DNA from: Rhodoluna sp. KAS3
GTDB lineage: Bacteria > Actinomycetota > Actinomycetes > Actinomycetales > Microbacteriaceae
Assembly (NCBI RefSeq): GCF_026000575.1
Contig: NZ_AP026910.1
Location: 868,001-932,000 of the forward strand
DNA length: 64,000 bases
Direction: 5' to 3'
In this document: piece after piece, positions 8,527-18,201 of the stretch
How the letters are laid out: every line of letters begins with the position of its first letter
Numbering within the stretch: the first letter of the stretch is position 1
Made by a program: the position numbers and the translations under genes
Notes under the pieces: generated by a model
The model's database searches: none
The model's input: only the letters and a program-made list of their open reading frames with translations
What the model was told of the DNA's origin: nothing

Positions 8527-10728
8527 CTAAGACTTGGCTAGGTTGGCCTGTCGCACAGAATCTTGATCAGCCAGAACTTGCGCTATGGCCGGTGACTTTT
8601 CGAGAGTTGGATCAGCCTCAAGCAGTTGTTCGGCGTCAACCCGTGCTGCCTGAATTAGCTTGGCGTCTTGAATCACTCGAAGTAGCCGAAGACTTGAGCG
8701 CCCGCCCGACTGGTTCTGACCAAGCACATCACCCTCGCGCCTTAACTCGAGGTCAATTTCACTGAGTTCAAAACCGTCGAGAGTAGACGCCACTGCCTTT
8801 ACTCGTTCAAGCGCAAGTGATCCCTCTTCTGCGGAGGTGAGCAGAAGACACAAACCCGGATTTCCGCCTCGGCCGACGCGACCGCGCAATTGATGTAATT
8901 GACTCACACCGAATCGGTCGGCATCCAAGACAACCATGACCGTGGCGTTCGGAACGTCAACTCCAACTTCGATAACAGTAGTCGACACCAGAACATCGAT
9001 CTCGCGAGCCGCAAATTTGGCCATGACATCGGCCTTTTCTTCCGATGACATTCGACCATGCAGGGTCTCAATTCGCAGCCCCTTGAGAGCGGGATTTAAC
9101 CGAAGCGAGTCTGTCATGCCAATGGCTGACGAAAGCATCTGACGTGGTTTCTTGGCCAGCTCCAGTGCAGCCTGGTCAGTGCCATCCGAGAAGGTAAGTT
9201 CATCCTCAGCGGCACCGCCCGATTCTAGGAGCTCCTCTTCCGGATCATCCTCGTCAATTCTTGGGCACACCACAAAGGCCTGACGCCCATTTGAGACCTC
9301 TTCAGCAATCCGTTGCCAAGTCCGGGCCACGAGCGGCGCCTGGGCTAGCTGAACCACGTGCGAGGTTATGCCCTGTCTTCCGGCAGGGAGCTCCGTGAGA
9401 GTAGACACATCGAGGTCACCGAATACCGTGACGGCCAGGGTGCGCGGAATCGGGGTGGCTGTCATGGTGAGAACATGTGGCGGTAATTTGCCCTTTAGTC
9501 TCAGGGCTTCGCGCTGATCAACCCCGAATCGATGTTGTTCGTCGACAACAATGAGGCCGAGGTCTAAGAATTCAACTTTGTCAGCAATCAGCGCGTGGGT
9601 GCCGACCACGATTTGAGCCTTGCCACTGACCAACTGCAAGAGCGCCTTCTTGCGGTCAGCTACCGGCATTTGGCCGGTGAGCAGAGTAAGCCCCAACTCC
9701 TTACTTAGGTCGTCACCGAGAGTTTTCTGAATCGAGCGAAAATGCTGCGCAGCAAGTACCTCGGTAGGAGCTAGGAGCGCAGACTGACCCCCGGCATCAG
9801 CAACAACCAACATTGCCCTGAGCGCCACCAACGTTTTTCCTGAACCAACCTCACCCTGCAGCAAACGATTCATCGGATGAGCTCGAGCAAGGTCATCGGC
9901 AATTTGATTGCCCACGGATACCTGACCATTTGTGAGGGTAAAGGGCAAGGTCGCATCAAATTTGGCAAGCACGCCATTGGCTCTAGCGACTCTAGGAGTG
10001 GCCCGCACATGTTTTTTTTGAATTCTGCGGGTTAGCAGCGTGATCTGAAGCATAAAAGCCTCGTGATACTTGAGAGTATCGCGGGCGGTGCGCCAATCCT
10101 CATGGACTTCTGGACGGTGAATCTTTTGAATGGCCTCATGAAGGGGCAACAGACCAAGTCGTTGCACCAGGGCATCCGGTAATTCATCAACGATTGGGGC
10201 GAGAGTGTCTAGAACGATAGCCAAACTGCGCTGAATGGCCCAGGTGGTTACGGCTGAGGCTGCCGGGTAAATCGGAATCGGTAAATCAGCCCAGCGCTTG
10301 GCCTCTGCATCTGAAATCTCTTCGGGGAAGAGTTCGTAATCCGGGTGAGCCAGCTGTAGACGCCCCTGATAACTTCCGATTTTTCCGGCAAACAGTCCCC
10401 GATGACCTGGCCTCAGTTCTTTTTGCCGCCAGGCCTGATTGAAGAACGTGAGGGTCATTTTGCCGTGACCGTCAGTAATTAGAACTTCCAGGATGCTGCC
10501 GTTGCGCCCTTTCATGCGGCGCTCTTTGACTTCCAAAATATCGGCAACAACGGTGGCCGGCTCCCCCAAAGGAATTTCGCTGATTGGCGTTAGTGTGCCG
10601 CGGGATGCATACCGCCGGGGAAAATGCATGAGGAGGTCACCGACAGTTTTCAAGCCGAGGTGTTTGGCAAACGACTTGGCCGTGCGGTCCCCGAGGACTC
10701 GGTCTAGTGGCTCAGTCGGCAGTAGCAT
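8527..10728 (-). CDS. recG: ATP-dependent DNA helicase RecG
   Basis: RecG remodels stalled replication forks and branch-migrates Holliday junctions. The 733-residue protein has an N-terminal wedge/OB domain (about 50-145, including ITDGHGKMTLTFFNQ), Walker A GEVGSGKT (292-299), the DEQH box (396-399) and TATPIPRT. The second RecA-like domain carries the Q/GRVGRG motif VI. It starts at ATG 10728, divergent from rsmD with about 50 bases between the two starts, and heads the long leftward run that includes coaD and rnc. Confidence 0.96.
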   Translation of the reverse strand: MLLPTEPLDRVLGDRTAKSFAKHLGLKTVGDLLMHFPRRYASRGTLTPISEIPLGEPATVVADILEVKERRMKGRNGSILEVLITDGHGKMTLTFFNQAWRQKELRPGHRGLFAGKIGSYQGRLQLAHPDYELFPEEISDAEAKRWADLPIPIYPAASAVTTWAIQRSLAIVLDTLAPIVDELPDALVQRLGLLPLHEAIQKIHRPEVHEDWRTARDTLKYHEAFMLQITLLTRRIQKKHVRATPRVARANGVLAKFDATLPFTLTNGQVSVGNQIADDLARAHPMNRLLQGEVGSGKTLVALRAMLVVADAGGQSALLAPTEVLAAQHFRSIQKTLGDDLSKELGLTLLTGQMPVADRKKALLQLVSGKAQIVVGTHALIADKVEFLDLGLIVVDEQHRFGVDQREALRLKGKLPPHVLTMTATPIPRTLAVTVFGDLDVSTLTELPAGRQGITSHVVQLAQAPLVARTWQRIAEEVSNGRQAFVVCPRIDEDDPEEELLESGGAAEDELTFSDGTDQAALELAKKPRQMLSSAIGMTDSLRLNPALKGLRIETLHGRMSSEEKADVMAKFAAREIDVLVSTTVIEVGVDVPNATVMVVLDADRFGVSQLHQLRGRVGRGGNPGLCLLLTSAEEGSLALERVKAVASTLDGFELSEIDLELRREGDVLGQNQSGGRSSLRLLRVIQDAKLIQAARVDAEQLLEADPTLEKSPAIAQVLADQDSVRQANLAKS

Positions 10729-10778
10729 GCTTCTATCTTCGCCGACCCGAGCGCTATAGAAGGTAGGCTTGGCAAGTT

Positions 10779-11354
10779 ATGACAAGAATCATCGGCGGAA
10801 TAGCTGGCTCGAGACAACTCGCCAGCCCAGCAAAATCAACCCGGCCAACCAGCGACCGCATCCGTGAGGCAATTTTCAACCGCCTGGAAGCTCGCGACAT
10901 GGTCGACAATAAACGAGTTTTGGATCTTTACGCCGGAACCGGCGCACTTGCTCTGGAGGCCATCAGTCGCGGAGCTATTTTTGCCATGATGGTCGAGCGC
11001 GATGGCAAAGCCGCTGCGGTCTGTGTAAAAAACACTCAGATGATCCAGAAGGCTATGGAAAAAGAGGGTTTCTACGACCAGGTAACCAAGGTTGCCAACA
11101 AAGCCGTTTCTTCATTTTTGAGCACCGATGTCCTCGAATACGATGTGGTTTTCATCGACCCACCTTATGAAATAAGCAACGAAGAGGTTTCCGAAAACCT
11201 CACCGCCCTGGTTCCGCGACTTGCTGCAGACGCCATCATCATGCTGGAGCGATCAAGCCGCAGTGGTCCTGTTGAACTACCGGCGGGTCTTGAGTTGGAC
11301 GAAGAAAAAAACTACGGCGACACCACGGTTTTTTGGTTGAACAAGTCTGAATAA
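10779..11354 (+). CDS. rsmD: 16S rRNA (guanine966-N2)-methyltransferase RsmD
   Basis: RsmD methylates G966 of 16S rRNA using S-adenosylmethionine. The 191-residue protein begins MTRIIGGIAGSRQL, has the family segment RPTSDRIREAIFN, the SAM-binding LDLYAGTGALALEA, and the catalytic DPPY motif (FIDPPYE). It is divergent from recG; rsmD, recG and coaD commonly cluster in bacteria. A bidirectional terminator follows the stop. Confidence 0.94.
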   Translation: MTRIIGGIAGSRQLASPAKSTRPTSDRIREAIFNRLEARDMVDNKRVLDLYAGTGALALEAISRGAIFAMMVERDGKAAAVCVKNTQMIQKAMEKEGFYDQVTKVANKAVSSFLSTDVLEYDVVFIDPPYEISNEEVSENLTALVPRLAADAIIMLERSSRSGPVELPAGLELDEEKNYGDTTVFWLNKSE

Positions 11355-11360
11355 GTTCAT

Positions 11361-11392
11361 AAAAAAAGACCTCCCGATGGGAGGTCTTTTTT
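11361..11392. terminator. Bidirectional rho-independent terminator between rsmD and gltA
   Basis: A perfect 8-base stem (gacctccc, 11368-11375, with gggaggtc, 11379-11386) has a three-base loop and is flanked by a run of A on the left and T on the right. The symmetry gives a T-tract on either strand, so it can end rsmD (plus) and gltA (minus). Confidence 0.92.
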
Positions 11393-11397
11393 ATTGT

Positions 11398-12687
11398 CTA
11401 GTGGAAAAACCCTTTCAGGTTTCGTTCCTCTTGGCCGATGTAAATCTGCTGTGGGCGGCCGATTTTGGTCGCTGGATCCACATTCATTTCGCGCCAGTGA
11501 GCAATCCATCCCGGTAGTCGACCCATCGCGAACAATGCGGTGAACATGTGCGGAGGGAAACCAAGCGCCTTGTAGATTACACCGGTGTAGAAATCCACAT
11601 TCGGGTAAAGCTTGCGCTCCTGGAAATAAGGGTCAGCCAGCGCAACGCCCTCAAGTTCTTTAGCGATGTCTAGCAGAGGGTCCTGCACACCAAGCTCAGC
11701 GAGGACCTTATCTGCGGTTGCCTTAACAATGCGAGCACGCGGGTCTAGGTTCTTGTAAACGCGGTGACCAAAGCCCATCAGACGGATTCCGTCTTCTTTG
11801 TTCTTGACTCGGTTAACGAATGACTGAACACCCTCTCCCGATTCACGAATTTGGGTGAGCATCTCGAGAACAGCCTCATTGGCACCGCCGTGGAGCGGAC
11901 CAAACAGGGCATTGATGCCAGAGGAGATAGATGCAAACAGGTTTGCCTGGCTTGAACCAACAAGGCGCACCGTTGAAGTAGAGCAGTTCTGTTCGTGGTC
12001 TGCGTGCAGCACCAGGAGTGTGTCGAGAGCCTTGGTTACCACTGGGTTCTGCACGTATTCCTCGGCCATGTTGCCAAAGTTCAGGCGCAAGAAGTTCTCA
12101 ACGTAAGAAAGTGAGTTATCTGGGTAAAGCAAAGCCTGACCCATGCTGTTCTTGTGCGCGTAGGCAGCCAAAACTGGCAACTTTGCCAGCAGGCGAATCG
12201 TTGACAGCTCAACCTGCTCTGGGTCGTGGGGATCCAAAGAATCCTGGTAGAAAGTTGATAGCGCAGAAACACCAGCAGCAAGCACAGCCATTGGGTGAGC
12301 GTTCTGAGGCATTGCCTGGAAAAGGTTTTTAAGGTCCTCGTGAACCAGCGTGTGGCGGCGGATACGCTCTTCGAAGCCACCTAGTTCTTCAGCGGTAGGT
12401 AGTTCACCGTAGATGAGCAACCATGCAGTTTCTAGAAAGCTCTTGTTGCCCGCCAATTGCTCGATTGGGTAGCCGCGGTGACGCAAAATGCCATTGGCAC
12501 CGTCGATAAAGGTGATGGCTGACTTGGTTGATGCGGTGTTAACGAAACCCTGGTCATAAGCGGTAAGACCGGTTGTGGCTGTCAACTTTGAAATGTCGAC
12601 AGCATCAGGTCCGTCTACGGCTGAAATAACTGGAAACTCGGCGGTGGTATTGCCGTAAGTAATCGTTACTTTGTCGCTCGAGGTCAT
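11398..12687 (-). CDS. gltA: Citrate synthase
   Basis: Citrate synthase condenses acetyl-CoA and oxaloacetate at the entry of the TCA cycle. The 429-residue protein is of the hexameric, NADH-sensitive type by length. The catalytic triad is visible as His266 (GPLHGGAN), His308 (GFGHRVYKNLDPRA) and Asp365 (NVDFYTG). An AGGAG ribosome site precedes the ATG at 12687. It sits downstream of dapC on the same strand and ends at the shared terminator. Confidence 0.96.
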   Translation of the reverse strand: MTSSDKVTITYGNTTAEFPVISAVDGPDAVDISKLTATTGLTAYDQGFVNTASTKSAITFIDGANGILRHRGYPIEQLAGNKSFLETAWLLIYGELPTAEELGGFEERIRRHTLVHEDLKNLFQAMPQNAHPMAVLAAGVSALSTFYQDSLDPHDPEQVELSTIRLLAKLPVLAAYAHKNSMGQALLYPDNSLSYVENFLRLNFGNMAEEYVQNPVVTKALDTLLVLHADHEQNCSTSTVRLVGSSQANLFASISSGINALFGPLHGGANEAVLEMLTQIRESGEGVQSFVNRVKNKEDGIRLMGFGHRVYKNLDPRARIVKATADKVLAELGVQDPLLDIAKELEGVALADPYFQERKLYPNVDFYTGVIYKALGFPPHMFTALFAMGRLPGWIAHWREMNVDPATKIGRPQQIYIGQEERNLKGFFH

Positions 12688-12717
12688 CGAAGCTCCTACT
12701 GCTGGTGTTATGCCTTT

Positions 12718-13836
12718 TTAGGCGTTCTTCAAGCCTATGGCATCGCGCAACCTGCGCGCTCCCTCAGCGATTTTGTCGTCGGTTGCCGTGATAGAAAAAC
12801 GAACGTGCTCGGTGCTGTGTTCGCCATAGAAGGTACCTGGAACCACGACGATTCCTAGCTCAGCCATTCGGTCCACGGTTTGCCAGCAATCCTCGTGAAG
12901 GGTTGCCCATAGGTACAGGCCAGCATCGCTGTCTGAAAGCTCAAAACCGTAATCGCGAACCGCTGCCAAAAGGATATCGCGGCGCTCTCGATAGATTTCT
13001 TTCTCAGCTGCTACGTGGTCTTCATCTCCGAGGGCTACAACCATGGCTCGCTGAACCGGGCCTGGGGTGTTGAGGCCAGAATGCATACGAAGGTTTACTA
13101 GGCCTTTGATAAGTGAGGCCTCGCCAACAGCAAATGCTGCGCGGTAGCCCGCCATGTTGGACTGCTTGCTCAGCGAATAAACAGCCAAAACACCTTCGTG
13201 TGAGCCGCCGCAAACGCGAGGATCAAGAACGGATGGGATCAACTTTTCTGACCATTCATTCCAACCCAGCTCGGCATAACATTCGTCGCTGGCGATCAGG
13301 GCGCCCAATTCGCGAGCTCGGTCAACGGCGGCCTTCATCTCGGCAACGTCAAGAACTCGACCATCCGGGTTGCCAGGAGAGTTGATCCAAATTAACTTTG
13401 CGTTGCTTGGCCACTTGGCAGGATCATCTTCAGAAATAATCTCGGCCCCACAAAGTGCAGCACCAACCACATAGGCCGTGTAGGCCACCTTTGGCTGGAC
13501 CACGACATCGCCCGGACCGAGACCCATCAGCAGCGGCAACCAAGAAATCAGCTCTTTAGAACCGATGGTCGGCATGACCTGTTCAGGCTTTAGACCTGGA
13601 ACTCCTCGGCGGCGCTCAAACCACTCAACCACGGCGGCCTTGAACTCTGGCGAGCCACCGGTTGAAGGGTACCCGGGTGCGTTTGACGAAGCGTTAAGCG
13701 CATCTTGAATAATCGATGGAGTTGGATCAACCGGGGATCCCACAGATAGGTCGACTGCGCCACCTGGGTGAAGAGCTGCTTTGGCCGCGAATGGCTTTAG
13801 CTGCTCCCACGGATACTCGGGCAGTCGATCGAACAC
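12718..13836 (-). CDS. dapC: Succinyldiaminopimelate transaminase (DapC type)
   Basis: This is a fold-type I PLP aminotransferase acting in lysine and diaminopimelate synthesis. The start is GTG, two bases after the fdxA stop. Among 372 residues are Asn155 in SPGNPDGR, Asp184 in SDECY, the PLP lysine Lys224 in SLSKQSNMAGYR, and Arg232. The fdxA-dapC pairing is the same as in many actinobacteria, including mycobacteria, and is the main reason to call DapC rather than a general aspartate-family transaminase. Confidence 0.88.
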   Translation of the reverse strand: MFDRLPEYPWEQLKPFAAKAALHPGGAVDLSVGSPVDPTPSIIQDALNASSNAPGYPSTGGSPEFKAAVVEWFERRRGVPGLKPEQVMPTIGSKELISWLPLLMGLGPGDVVVQPKVAYTAYVVGAALCGAEIISEDDPAKWPSNAKLIWINSPGNPDGRVLDVAEMKAAVDRARELGALIASDECYAELGWNEWSEKLIPSVLDPRVCGGSHEGVLAVYSLSKQSNMAGYRAAFAVGEASLIKGLVNLRMHSGLNTPGPVQRAMVVALGDEDHVAAEKEIYRERRDILLAAVRDYGFELSDSDAGLYLWATLHEDCWQTVDRMAELGIVVVPGTFYGEHSTEHVRFSITATDDKIAEGARRLRDAIGLKNA

Positions 13837-13838
13837 TA

Positions 13839-14159
13839 TTACTCGCCCTGTGGCGGAAGTGCGGTGATTACCGAGTGGTCTAGGTCAAGCTTGCCGACTT
13901 TGGCAGCTCCGCCTGGTGAACCAATCTCGCTGAAAAACTCTACGTTGGCCTTGTAGTAGTCAGACCACTGTGATGGCAGGTCATCCTCGTAGTAGATTGC
14001 CTCGACCGGGCAAACAGGCTCACAGGCACCACAGTCAACACACTCATCCGGGTGGATGTAAAGCATGCGGTCACCCTCGTAAATGCAGTCGACTGGGCAC
14101 TCTTCAATACATGCCTTGTCCTTGACGTCAACGCAAGGTAGTGCGATTACATAAGTCAT
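13839..14159 (-). CDS. fdxA: Ferredoxin, FdxA/FdxC type
   Basis: This small acidic electron carrier has 106 residues. Two cluster-binding sets are visible: Cys9, 17, 21, 25 and Cys40, 43, 46, 50. The beginning MTYVIALPCVDVKDKACIEE is that of the actinobacterial 7Fe (3Fe-4S plus 4Fe-4S) ferredoxins. An AAAGGA ribosome site lies before the ATG. It is co-directional with dapC two bases downstream. The electron partner cannot be told from this sequence. Confidence 0.94.
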   Translation of the reverse strand: MTYVIALPCVDVKDKACIEECPVDCIYEGDRMLYIHPDECVDCGACEPVCPVEAIYYEDDLPSQWSDYYKANVEFFSEIGSPGGAAKVGKLDLDHSVITALPPQGE

Positions 14160-14188
14160 GGGTGATCCTTTCGTTTCTAAGTTCTAGT

Positions 14189-15319
14189 TTAACGATGCCC
14201 GCGCGAACTTCTGCGCCAAGCACCCGGTTGAACACGGGGAAAAAGAATAATAAAGGCACAAATTCCGATCGAACCGAAGGCCCAAAAGGTTCCAATGTCA
14301 TTGCCCGGAATGAAGAGCTCCCCGCCGGGTTGCCGCTGCGATAGCCAAAAAATAGTCGCGCTCAGGCCCGCGGTGAGCAAATACAGGGCTCCCCTGGATC
14401 GACGCATAAGACGCAGACCTAGCGCTATCGATGCTGTCATGATCAAAGCAACGATGAGCCCCAGCTGCGTTTGAGCTGGGTCATTGGCCCGCACCTGGTG
14501 AAGCATGGTGCCGGCAAAGGCAAAAAGCACGCCCAGCGGCAGGGCCCAGAACGACGATAGGAACGGCTTCCAGTGAGCAAAACGACTAATTGACTGTCTA
14601 CGGAGTCGCTCAGGGCGGTCATAACGGATTTCTTTGCCCGGCACGACCGAATAGGTCTCGGCGTGAACTGCGACCTGGCTAGCGTGCGCCTCTAGAGCCG
14701 CCTTCTTGACCAACGCGGTCTTGGCATCACCGATTTCAACGTCAAAGCGCTCACGCGGTTCTGCAATTACCCAAAACTCAGGCGCACGACCACTTTTCTG
14801 CTTGATGATTCGACGAATAGCCATCGAAGTTGCTTCAAAAGCCATTTTGTGGTCCGGGTGACCAAAACCGCCTCGACTGTTGTAGGTCAAGACCACATCG
14901 GGGTTGAAATCTGATATTGCCTTGGCGATGTCGTCAGCAATCACCGATGTTGCTGCGGCAGACAACGCCATTTCATCTAGGTCGCGAGGTTTTGCAGGCT
15001 TACCCATCGAGTTGATCCGAAGGCCGGAATCAAGATAGGCGCGAGTTCCGGCGAACGCATGACGCACATTTCCAAAAGCAGCCAAGGCTTCGCGTAATTC
15101 GGTGGCCCGGAAAGAGCCCATGGCCTGTAGGTTACCTTCGAGGGCGCGCAGCTCATCGAGCTTCACCTTGCCTCGCTCACCGCGAGTGAGCGTGAAAACC
15201 ATGACCTCAGCCTTCTTGGCCACAGTGTCTGCAATTACATGGCCGGTGAAGAGGCTTTCGTCATCTGGGTGCGCATGCACGATGAAGAGACGTTTTGGAT
15301 TGAACTTTGCCTTTGCCAT
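14189..15319 (-). CDS. mshB: PIG-L/LmbE family deacetylase, probably MshB-like, with C-terminal membrane domain
   Basis: This is a zinc-dependent N-acetylglucosaminyl deacetylase-family protein. Metal-site motifs are HAHPDDE (15-21) and GHPDH (153-157). MshB deacetylates GlcNAc-inositol in mycothiol synthesis. That role is inferred from the typA-mshB-fdxA-dapC order, which resembles the mycobacterial one. Odd feature: after about residue 255 come four predicted membrane helices, making it 376 residues against about 300 for typical MshB. The deacetylase would therefore be membrane-attached. The start is ATG at 15319 with only a weak ribosome site. A different deacetylase substrate cannot be excluded. 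Confidence 0.7.
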   Translation of the reverse strand: MAKAKFNPKRLFIVHAHPDDESLFTGHVIADTVAKKAEVMVFTLTRGERGKVKLDELRALEGNLQAMGSFRATELREALAAFGNVRHAFAGTRAYLDSGLRINSMGKPAKPRDLDEMALSAAATSVIADDIAKAISDFNPDVVLTYNSRGGFGHPDHKMAFEATSMAIRRIIKQKSGRAPEFWVIAEPRERFDVEIGDAKTALVKKAALEAHASQVAVHAETYSVVPGKEIRYDRPERLRRQSISRFAHWKPFLSSFWALPLGVLFAFAGTMLHQVRANDPAQTQLGLIVALIMTASIALGLRLMRRSRGALYLLTAGLSATIFWLSQRQPGGELFIPGNDIGTFWAFGSIGICAFIILFPRVQPGAWRRSSRGHR

Positions 15320-15340
15320 ACAAACACTTTAGGCGATTAC

Positions 15341-15374
15341 AAAAAAATCCCCGACCACCTAAGCGGCCGGGGAC
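15341..15374 (-). terminator. Rho-independent terminator of typA
   Basis: Read on the minus strand, an 8-bp stem (ccccggcc with ggtcgggg, one G-T pair) with an eight-base loop is followed by a run of seven T. It lies just beyond the typA stop and before the mshB-like start. Confidence 0.88.
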
Positions 15375-15387
15375 TTTTCGAGATTTA

Positions 15388-17301
15388 CTACTTGCCTTCG
15401 CTGGCGTTCTTGCGCTGTGATGCTAGACGAGCACGAAGGTTTGAGTCCAGCTCAACCTTGCGAATGCGGGTAGCCTCAGGGGTTACCTCAACACACTCAT
15501 CTTCGCGAGCAAACTCTAGACACTCTTCAAGTGAAAGGGTGCGTGGCGGGGTCAGTGACTGGAACTCATCAGAAGAAGAAGCACGCATGTTGGTGAGCTT
15601 CTTTTCTTTGGTGATGTTGACTTCCATGTCGTCGGCTCGTGAGTTCTCGCCGATAACCATACCTGCGTAAACCTCGCTGGTTGGCTGAACGAAGAACGAA
15701 CCGCGCTCCTGCAGACCGATCATTGCAAACGGAGTTACCACACCGGCACGGTCAGCTACAAGAGAGCCGTTGTTACGGGTAGTGATGTCGCCAGCCCATA
15801 CGTCGTATCCAGCTGAGATCGCGTTGGCGATACCGGTTCCCTTGGTTTGAGTTAGGAACTCGGTGCGGAAACCGATTAGACCGCGGCTAGGCACACGGAA
15901 CTCCATGCGGGTCCAGCCGGTTGCGTTTGCAACCATGTTGGTCATCTGACCCTTGCGGGCAGCAAGCAACTGGGTCATTGCACCCAAGAACTCTTCTGGC
16001 ACGTCGATGGTTAGGTCTTCGTATGGCTCGTGCAATTTGCCATCGATACGCTTGGTAACCACCTGTGGCTTACCAACGGTTAGTTCGTAGCCTTCGCGAC
16101 GCATCTGCTCAACAAGAATTGCAAGTGCAAGCTCTCCACGACCCTGGACTTCCCATGCGTCTGGACGCTCGGTAGGCAGAACTTTCAGCGAAACGTTACC
16201 GATTAGCTCCTTGTCAAGGCGGTCCTTTACAAGTCGAGCGGTAACCTTTGCACCCTTAACACGACCGGCCATCGGTGAGGTGTTGATACCGATAGTCATC
16301 GAGATGGCTGGGTCGTCAACGGTAATCATCGGAAGCGGACGAACGTCGTTCGGGTCGGCCAAAGTTTCACCAATGGTGATCTCTTCGATACCTGCAACAG
16401 CAACGATGTCACCTGGGTTGGCTTCCTCGGTCGGGAAGCGCTCAAGCGCCTTGGTCTTTAGAAGCTCGGTGATCTTCACGTTCTGAGTAGTGCCATCCTG
16501 GCGAACCCACGCAACCTGCTGGCCCTTACGAAGGGTGCCGTTGAAAATGCGTAGCAGCGCCAAACGTCCCAAGAACGGCGAAGCATCTAGGTTGGTGACG
16601 TGCGCCTGTAGCGGAGCCTCGTCGTCGTACTGAGGTGCAGGAATGTACTGCATGATTGCGCCGAATAGTGGCTCTAGGTTTTCACCCTCAGGTAGGGTGC
16701 CATCAGCAGGCTTGGTTAGCGATGCGATTCCGGCTCGTCCTGATGCGTAAATGATTGGCAACTCGAGGATGCCATCGATGTCTAGGTCTGGAACTGTGTC
16801 GTGTAGGTCAGAAGCTAGACCCAAAAGCAGGTCGTGGGTTTCTTCAACGACCTCGTCGATGCGAGCATCGGCACGGTCGGTCTTGTTCACCAAAAGGATT
16901 ACCGGGAGCTTGGCTTCTAGAGCCTTGCGAAGAACAAATCGGGTCTGTGGCAATGGGCCTTCAGACGCGTCAACCAAAAGAACAACGCCGTCAACCATTG
17001 ATAGACCGCGCTCAACCTCGCCACCGAAGTCGGCGTGACCCGGGGTGTCAATTACGTTGATGGTGATTTCTTTACCGTTTGAGTGGTCGCCCTTGTAGGC
17101 AATCGCGGTGTTCTTGGCGAGGATGGTAATACCCTTCTCGCGCTCAAGGTCACCCGAGTCCATAACGCGCTCGCCAACGGCGGCGTGGTCACTGAACGAA
17201 CCGGTCTGGCGAAGCATGGCATCAACCAAAGTGGTCTTACCGTGGTCTACGTGGGCAACAATCGCAACGTTGCGCAAATCATCTCTGGTGGCCTGAGCCA
17301 T
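15388..17301 (-). CDS. typA: Translational GTPase TypA/BipA
   Basis: TypA/BipA is a ribosome-binding GTPase of the EF-G family, needed in stress and for late ribosome assembly. The start is set at the ATG giving MAQATRDDLRNVAIVAHVDHGKTT, with an AGAGGA ribosome site, although the frame extends 45 bases further. Of 637 residues, AHVDHGKTT occupies 16-24, followed by DTPGH and NKTD, EF-G domains II, III and V, and the BipA-specific C-terminal region with SRGLIGFRTEFLT. A terminator follows. Confidence 0.96.
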   Translation of the reverse strand: MAQATRDDLRNVAIVAHVDHGKTTLVDAMLRQTGSFSDHAAVGERVMDSGDLEREKGITILAKNTAIAYKGDHSNGKEITINVIDTPGHADFGGEVERGLSMVDGVVLLVDASEGPLPQTRFVLRKALEAKLPVILLVNKTDRADARIDEVVEETHDLLLGLASDLHDTVPDLDIDGILELPIIYASGRAGIASLTKPADGTLPEGENLEPLFGAIMQYIPAPQYDDEAPLQAHVTNLDASPFLGRLALLRIFNGTLRKGQQVAWVRQDGTTQNVKITELLKTKALERFPTEEANPGDIVAVAGIEEITIGETLADPNDVRPLPMITVDDPAISMTIGINTSPMAGRVKGAKVTARLVKDRLDKELIGNVSLKVLPTERPDAWEVQGRGELALAILVEQMRREGYELTVGKPQVVTKRIDGKLHEPYEDLTIDVPEEFLGAMTQLLAARKGQMTNMVANATGWTRMEFRVPSRGLIGFRTEFLTQTKGTGIANAISAGYDVWAGDITTRNNGSLVADRAGVVTPFAMIGLQERGSFFVQPTSEVYAGMVIGENSRADDMEVNITKEKKLTNMRASSSDEFQSLTPPRTLSLEECLEFAREDECVEVTPEATRIRKVELDSNLRARLASQRKNASEGK

Positions 17302-17452
17302 AGGAACATCCTCTTTTGAGCGCGCCAAGCAAATCAAAGCTGGCACAGAAATTAATTAGGGGGTGCAGAATTGCATCTTTGAGCCCCTGCCCTCTTATTC
17401 TATCGGGACAAAGGCAGTTAGCCTAGGGATGTGACGGACGACGCGGTGAACC

Positions 17453-18199
17453 ATGAGTAAATCTTCAAACTTCAAAGTTGAGATCTGGATCGTGCTAGCC
17501 CTGAGTTTAGGAGCCTCGGCTGTTTACTCAACTGTCTCGCTGATCAACAAACTGACTGCTCCATCAGGCCTAGCTGGTCAGACCACCAGCATCAACCCAT
17601 CTCTGGCGCGGGCCGAGTGGCTTGATTTCACCTATCAAATTCTGGGAATCACGTTTGGTTTGGCGCCGGTTGCGCTGGCCTTGTATTTGGTTTGGCAATC
17701 TGATGGAAACCCGCTCAAACGCCTTTCGCTAACTTTCGAAAAACCATCCTTTTGGATTACTCGAGGCTTGGGCCTAGCTGCACTTATTGGGATACCTGGA
17801 ATCGGCCTTTACGTAGCTGCTCGACTATTGGGGCTTTCCAGCAAAATCCTGCCCGCCGAGCTGCCGGATTACTGGTGGGTTGTCCCGGTGCTTCTCTTGG
17901 CCGCAGTCAAAGCTGCCGTGCTTGAAGAAGTCATAGTGGTTGGATTCTTATTCGACCGTCTCGAAAAAATTGGTTTTAGTTGGGCTAAACAGCTATGGAT
18001 TAGTTCGATCCTTCGAGCCAGCTACCACCTTTACCAAGGTTTTGGCGGTTTTGTCGGCAACTTGGTTATGGGGTTAGTTTTCGGACTCGCCTACAAAAAA
18101 TGGGGTCGCCTAACACCCTTGGTCGTGGCGCACTTTTTGCTAGATGCGATTTCTTTTGTTGGCTTTGCACTAATCGGTAACAATCTGCCGCTGCCGTAG
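17453..18199 (+). CDS. CPBP-family intramembrane protein (Abi/CAAX protease-like)
   Basis: This 248-residue membrane protein has about seven hydrophobic helices. CPBP motifs are present in order: motif 1 with paired glutamates LEEVIVVGFL, motif 2 with SYHLYQG, and motif 3 HFLLDA. The arginine that normally follows the glutamate pair (EExxxR) is not seen; Gly takes its place. Family members act as membrane proteases or have unknown roles such as bacteriocin self-immunity. The gene is divergent from typA. Nothing links it functionally to the riboswitch operon that begins three bases after its stop. Confidence 0.75.
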   Translation: MSKSSNFKVEIWIVLALSLGASAVYSTVSLINKLTAPSGLAGQTTSINPSLARAEWLDFTYQILGITFGLAPVALALYLVWQSDGNPLKRLSLTFEKPSFWITRGLGLAALIGIPGIGLYVAARLLGLSSKILPAELPDYWWVVPVLLLAAVKAAVLEEVIVVGFLFDRLEKIGFSWAKQLWISSILRASYHLYQGFGGFVGNLVMGLVFGLAYKKWGRLTPLVVAHFLLDAISFVGFALIGNNLPLP

Positions 18200-18201
18200 A
18201 G

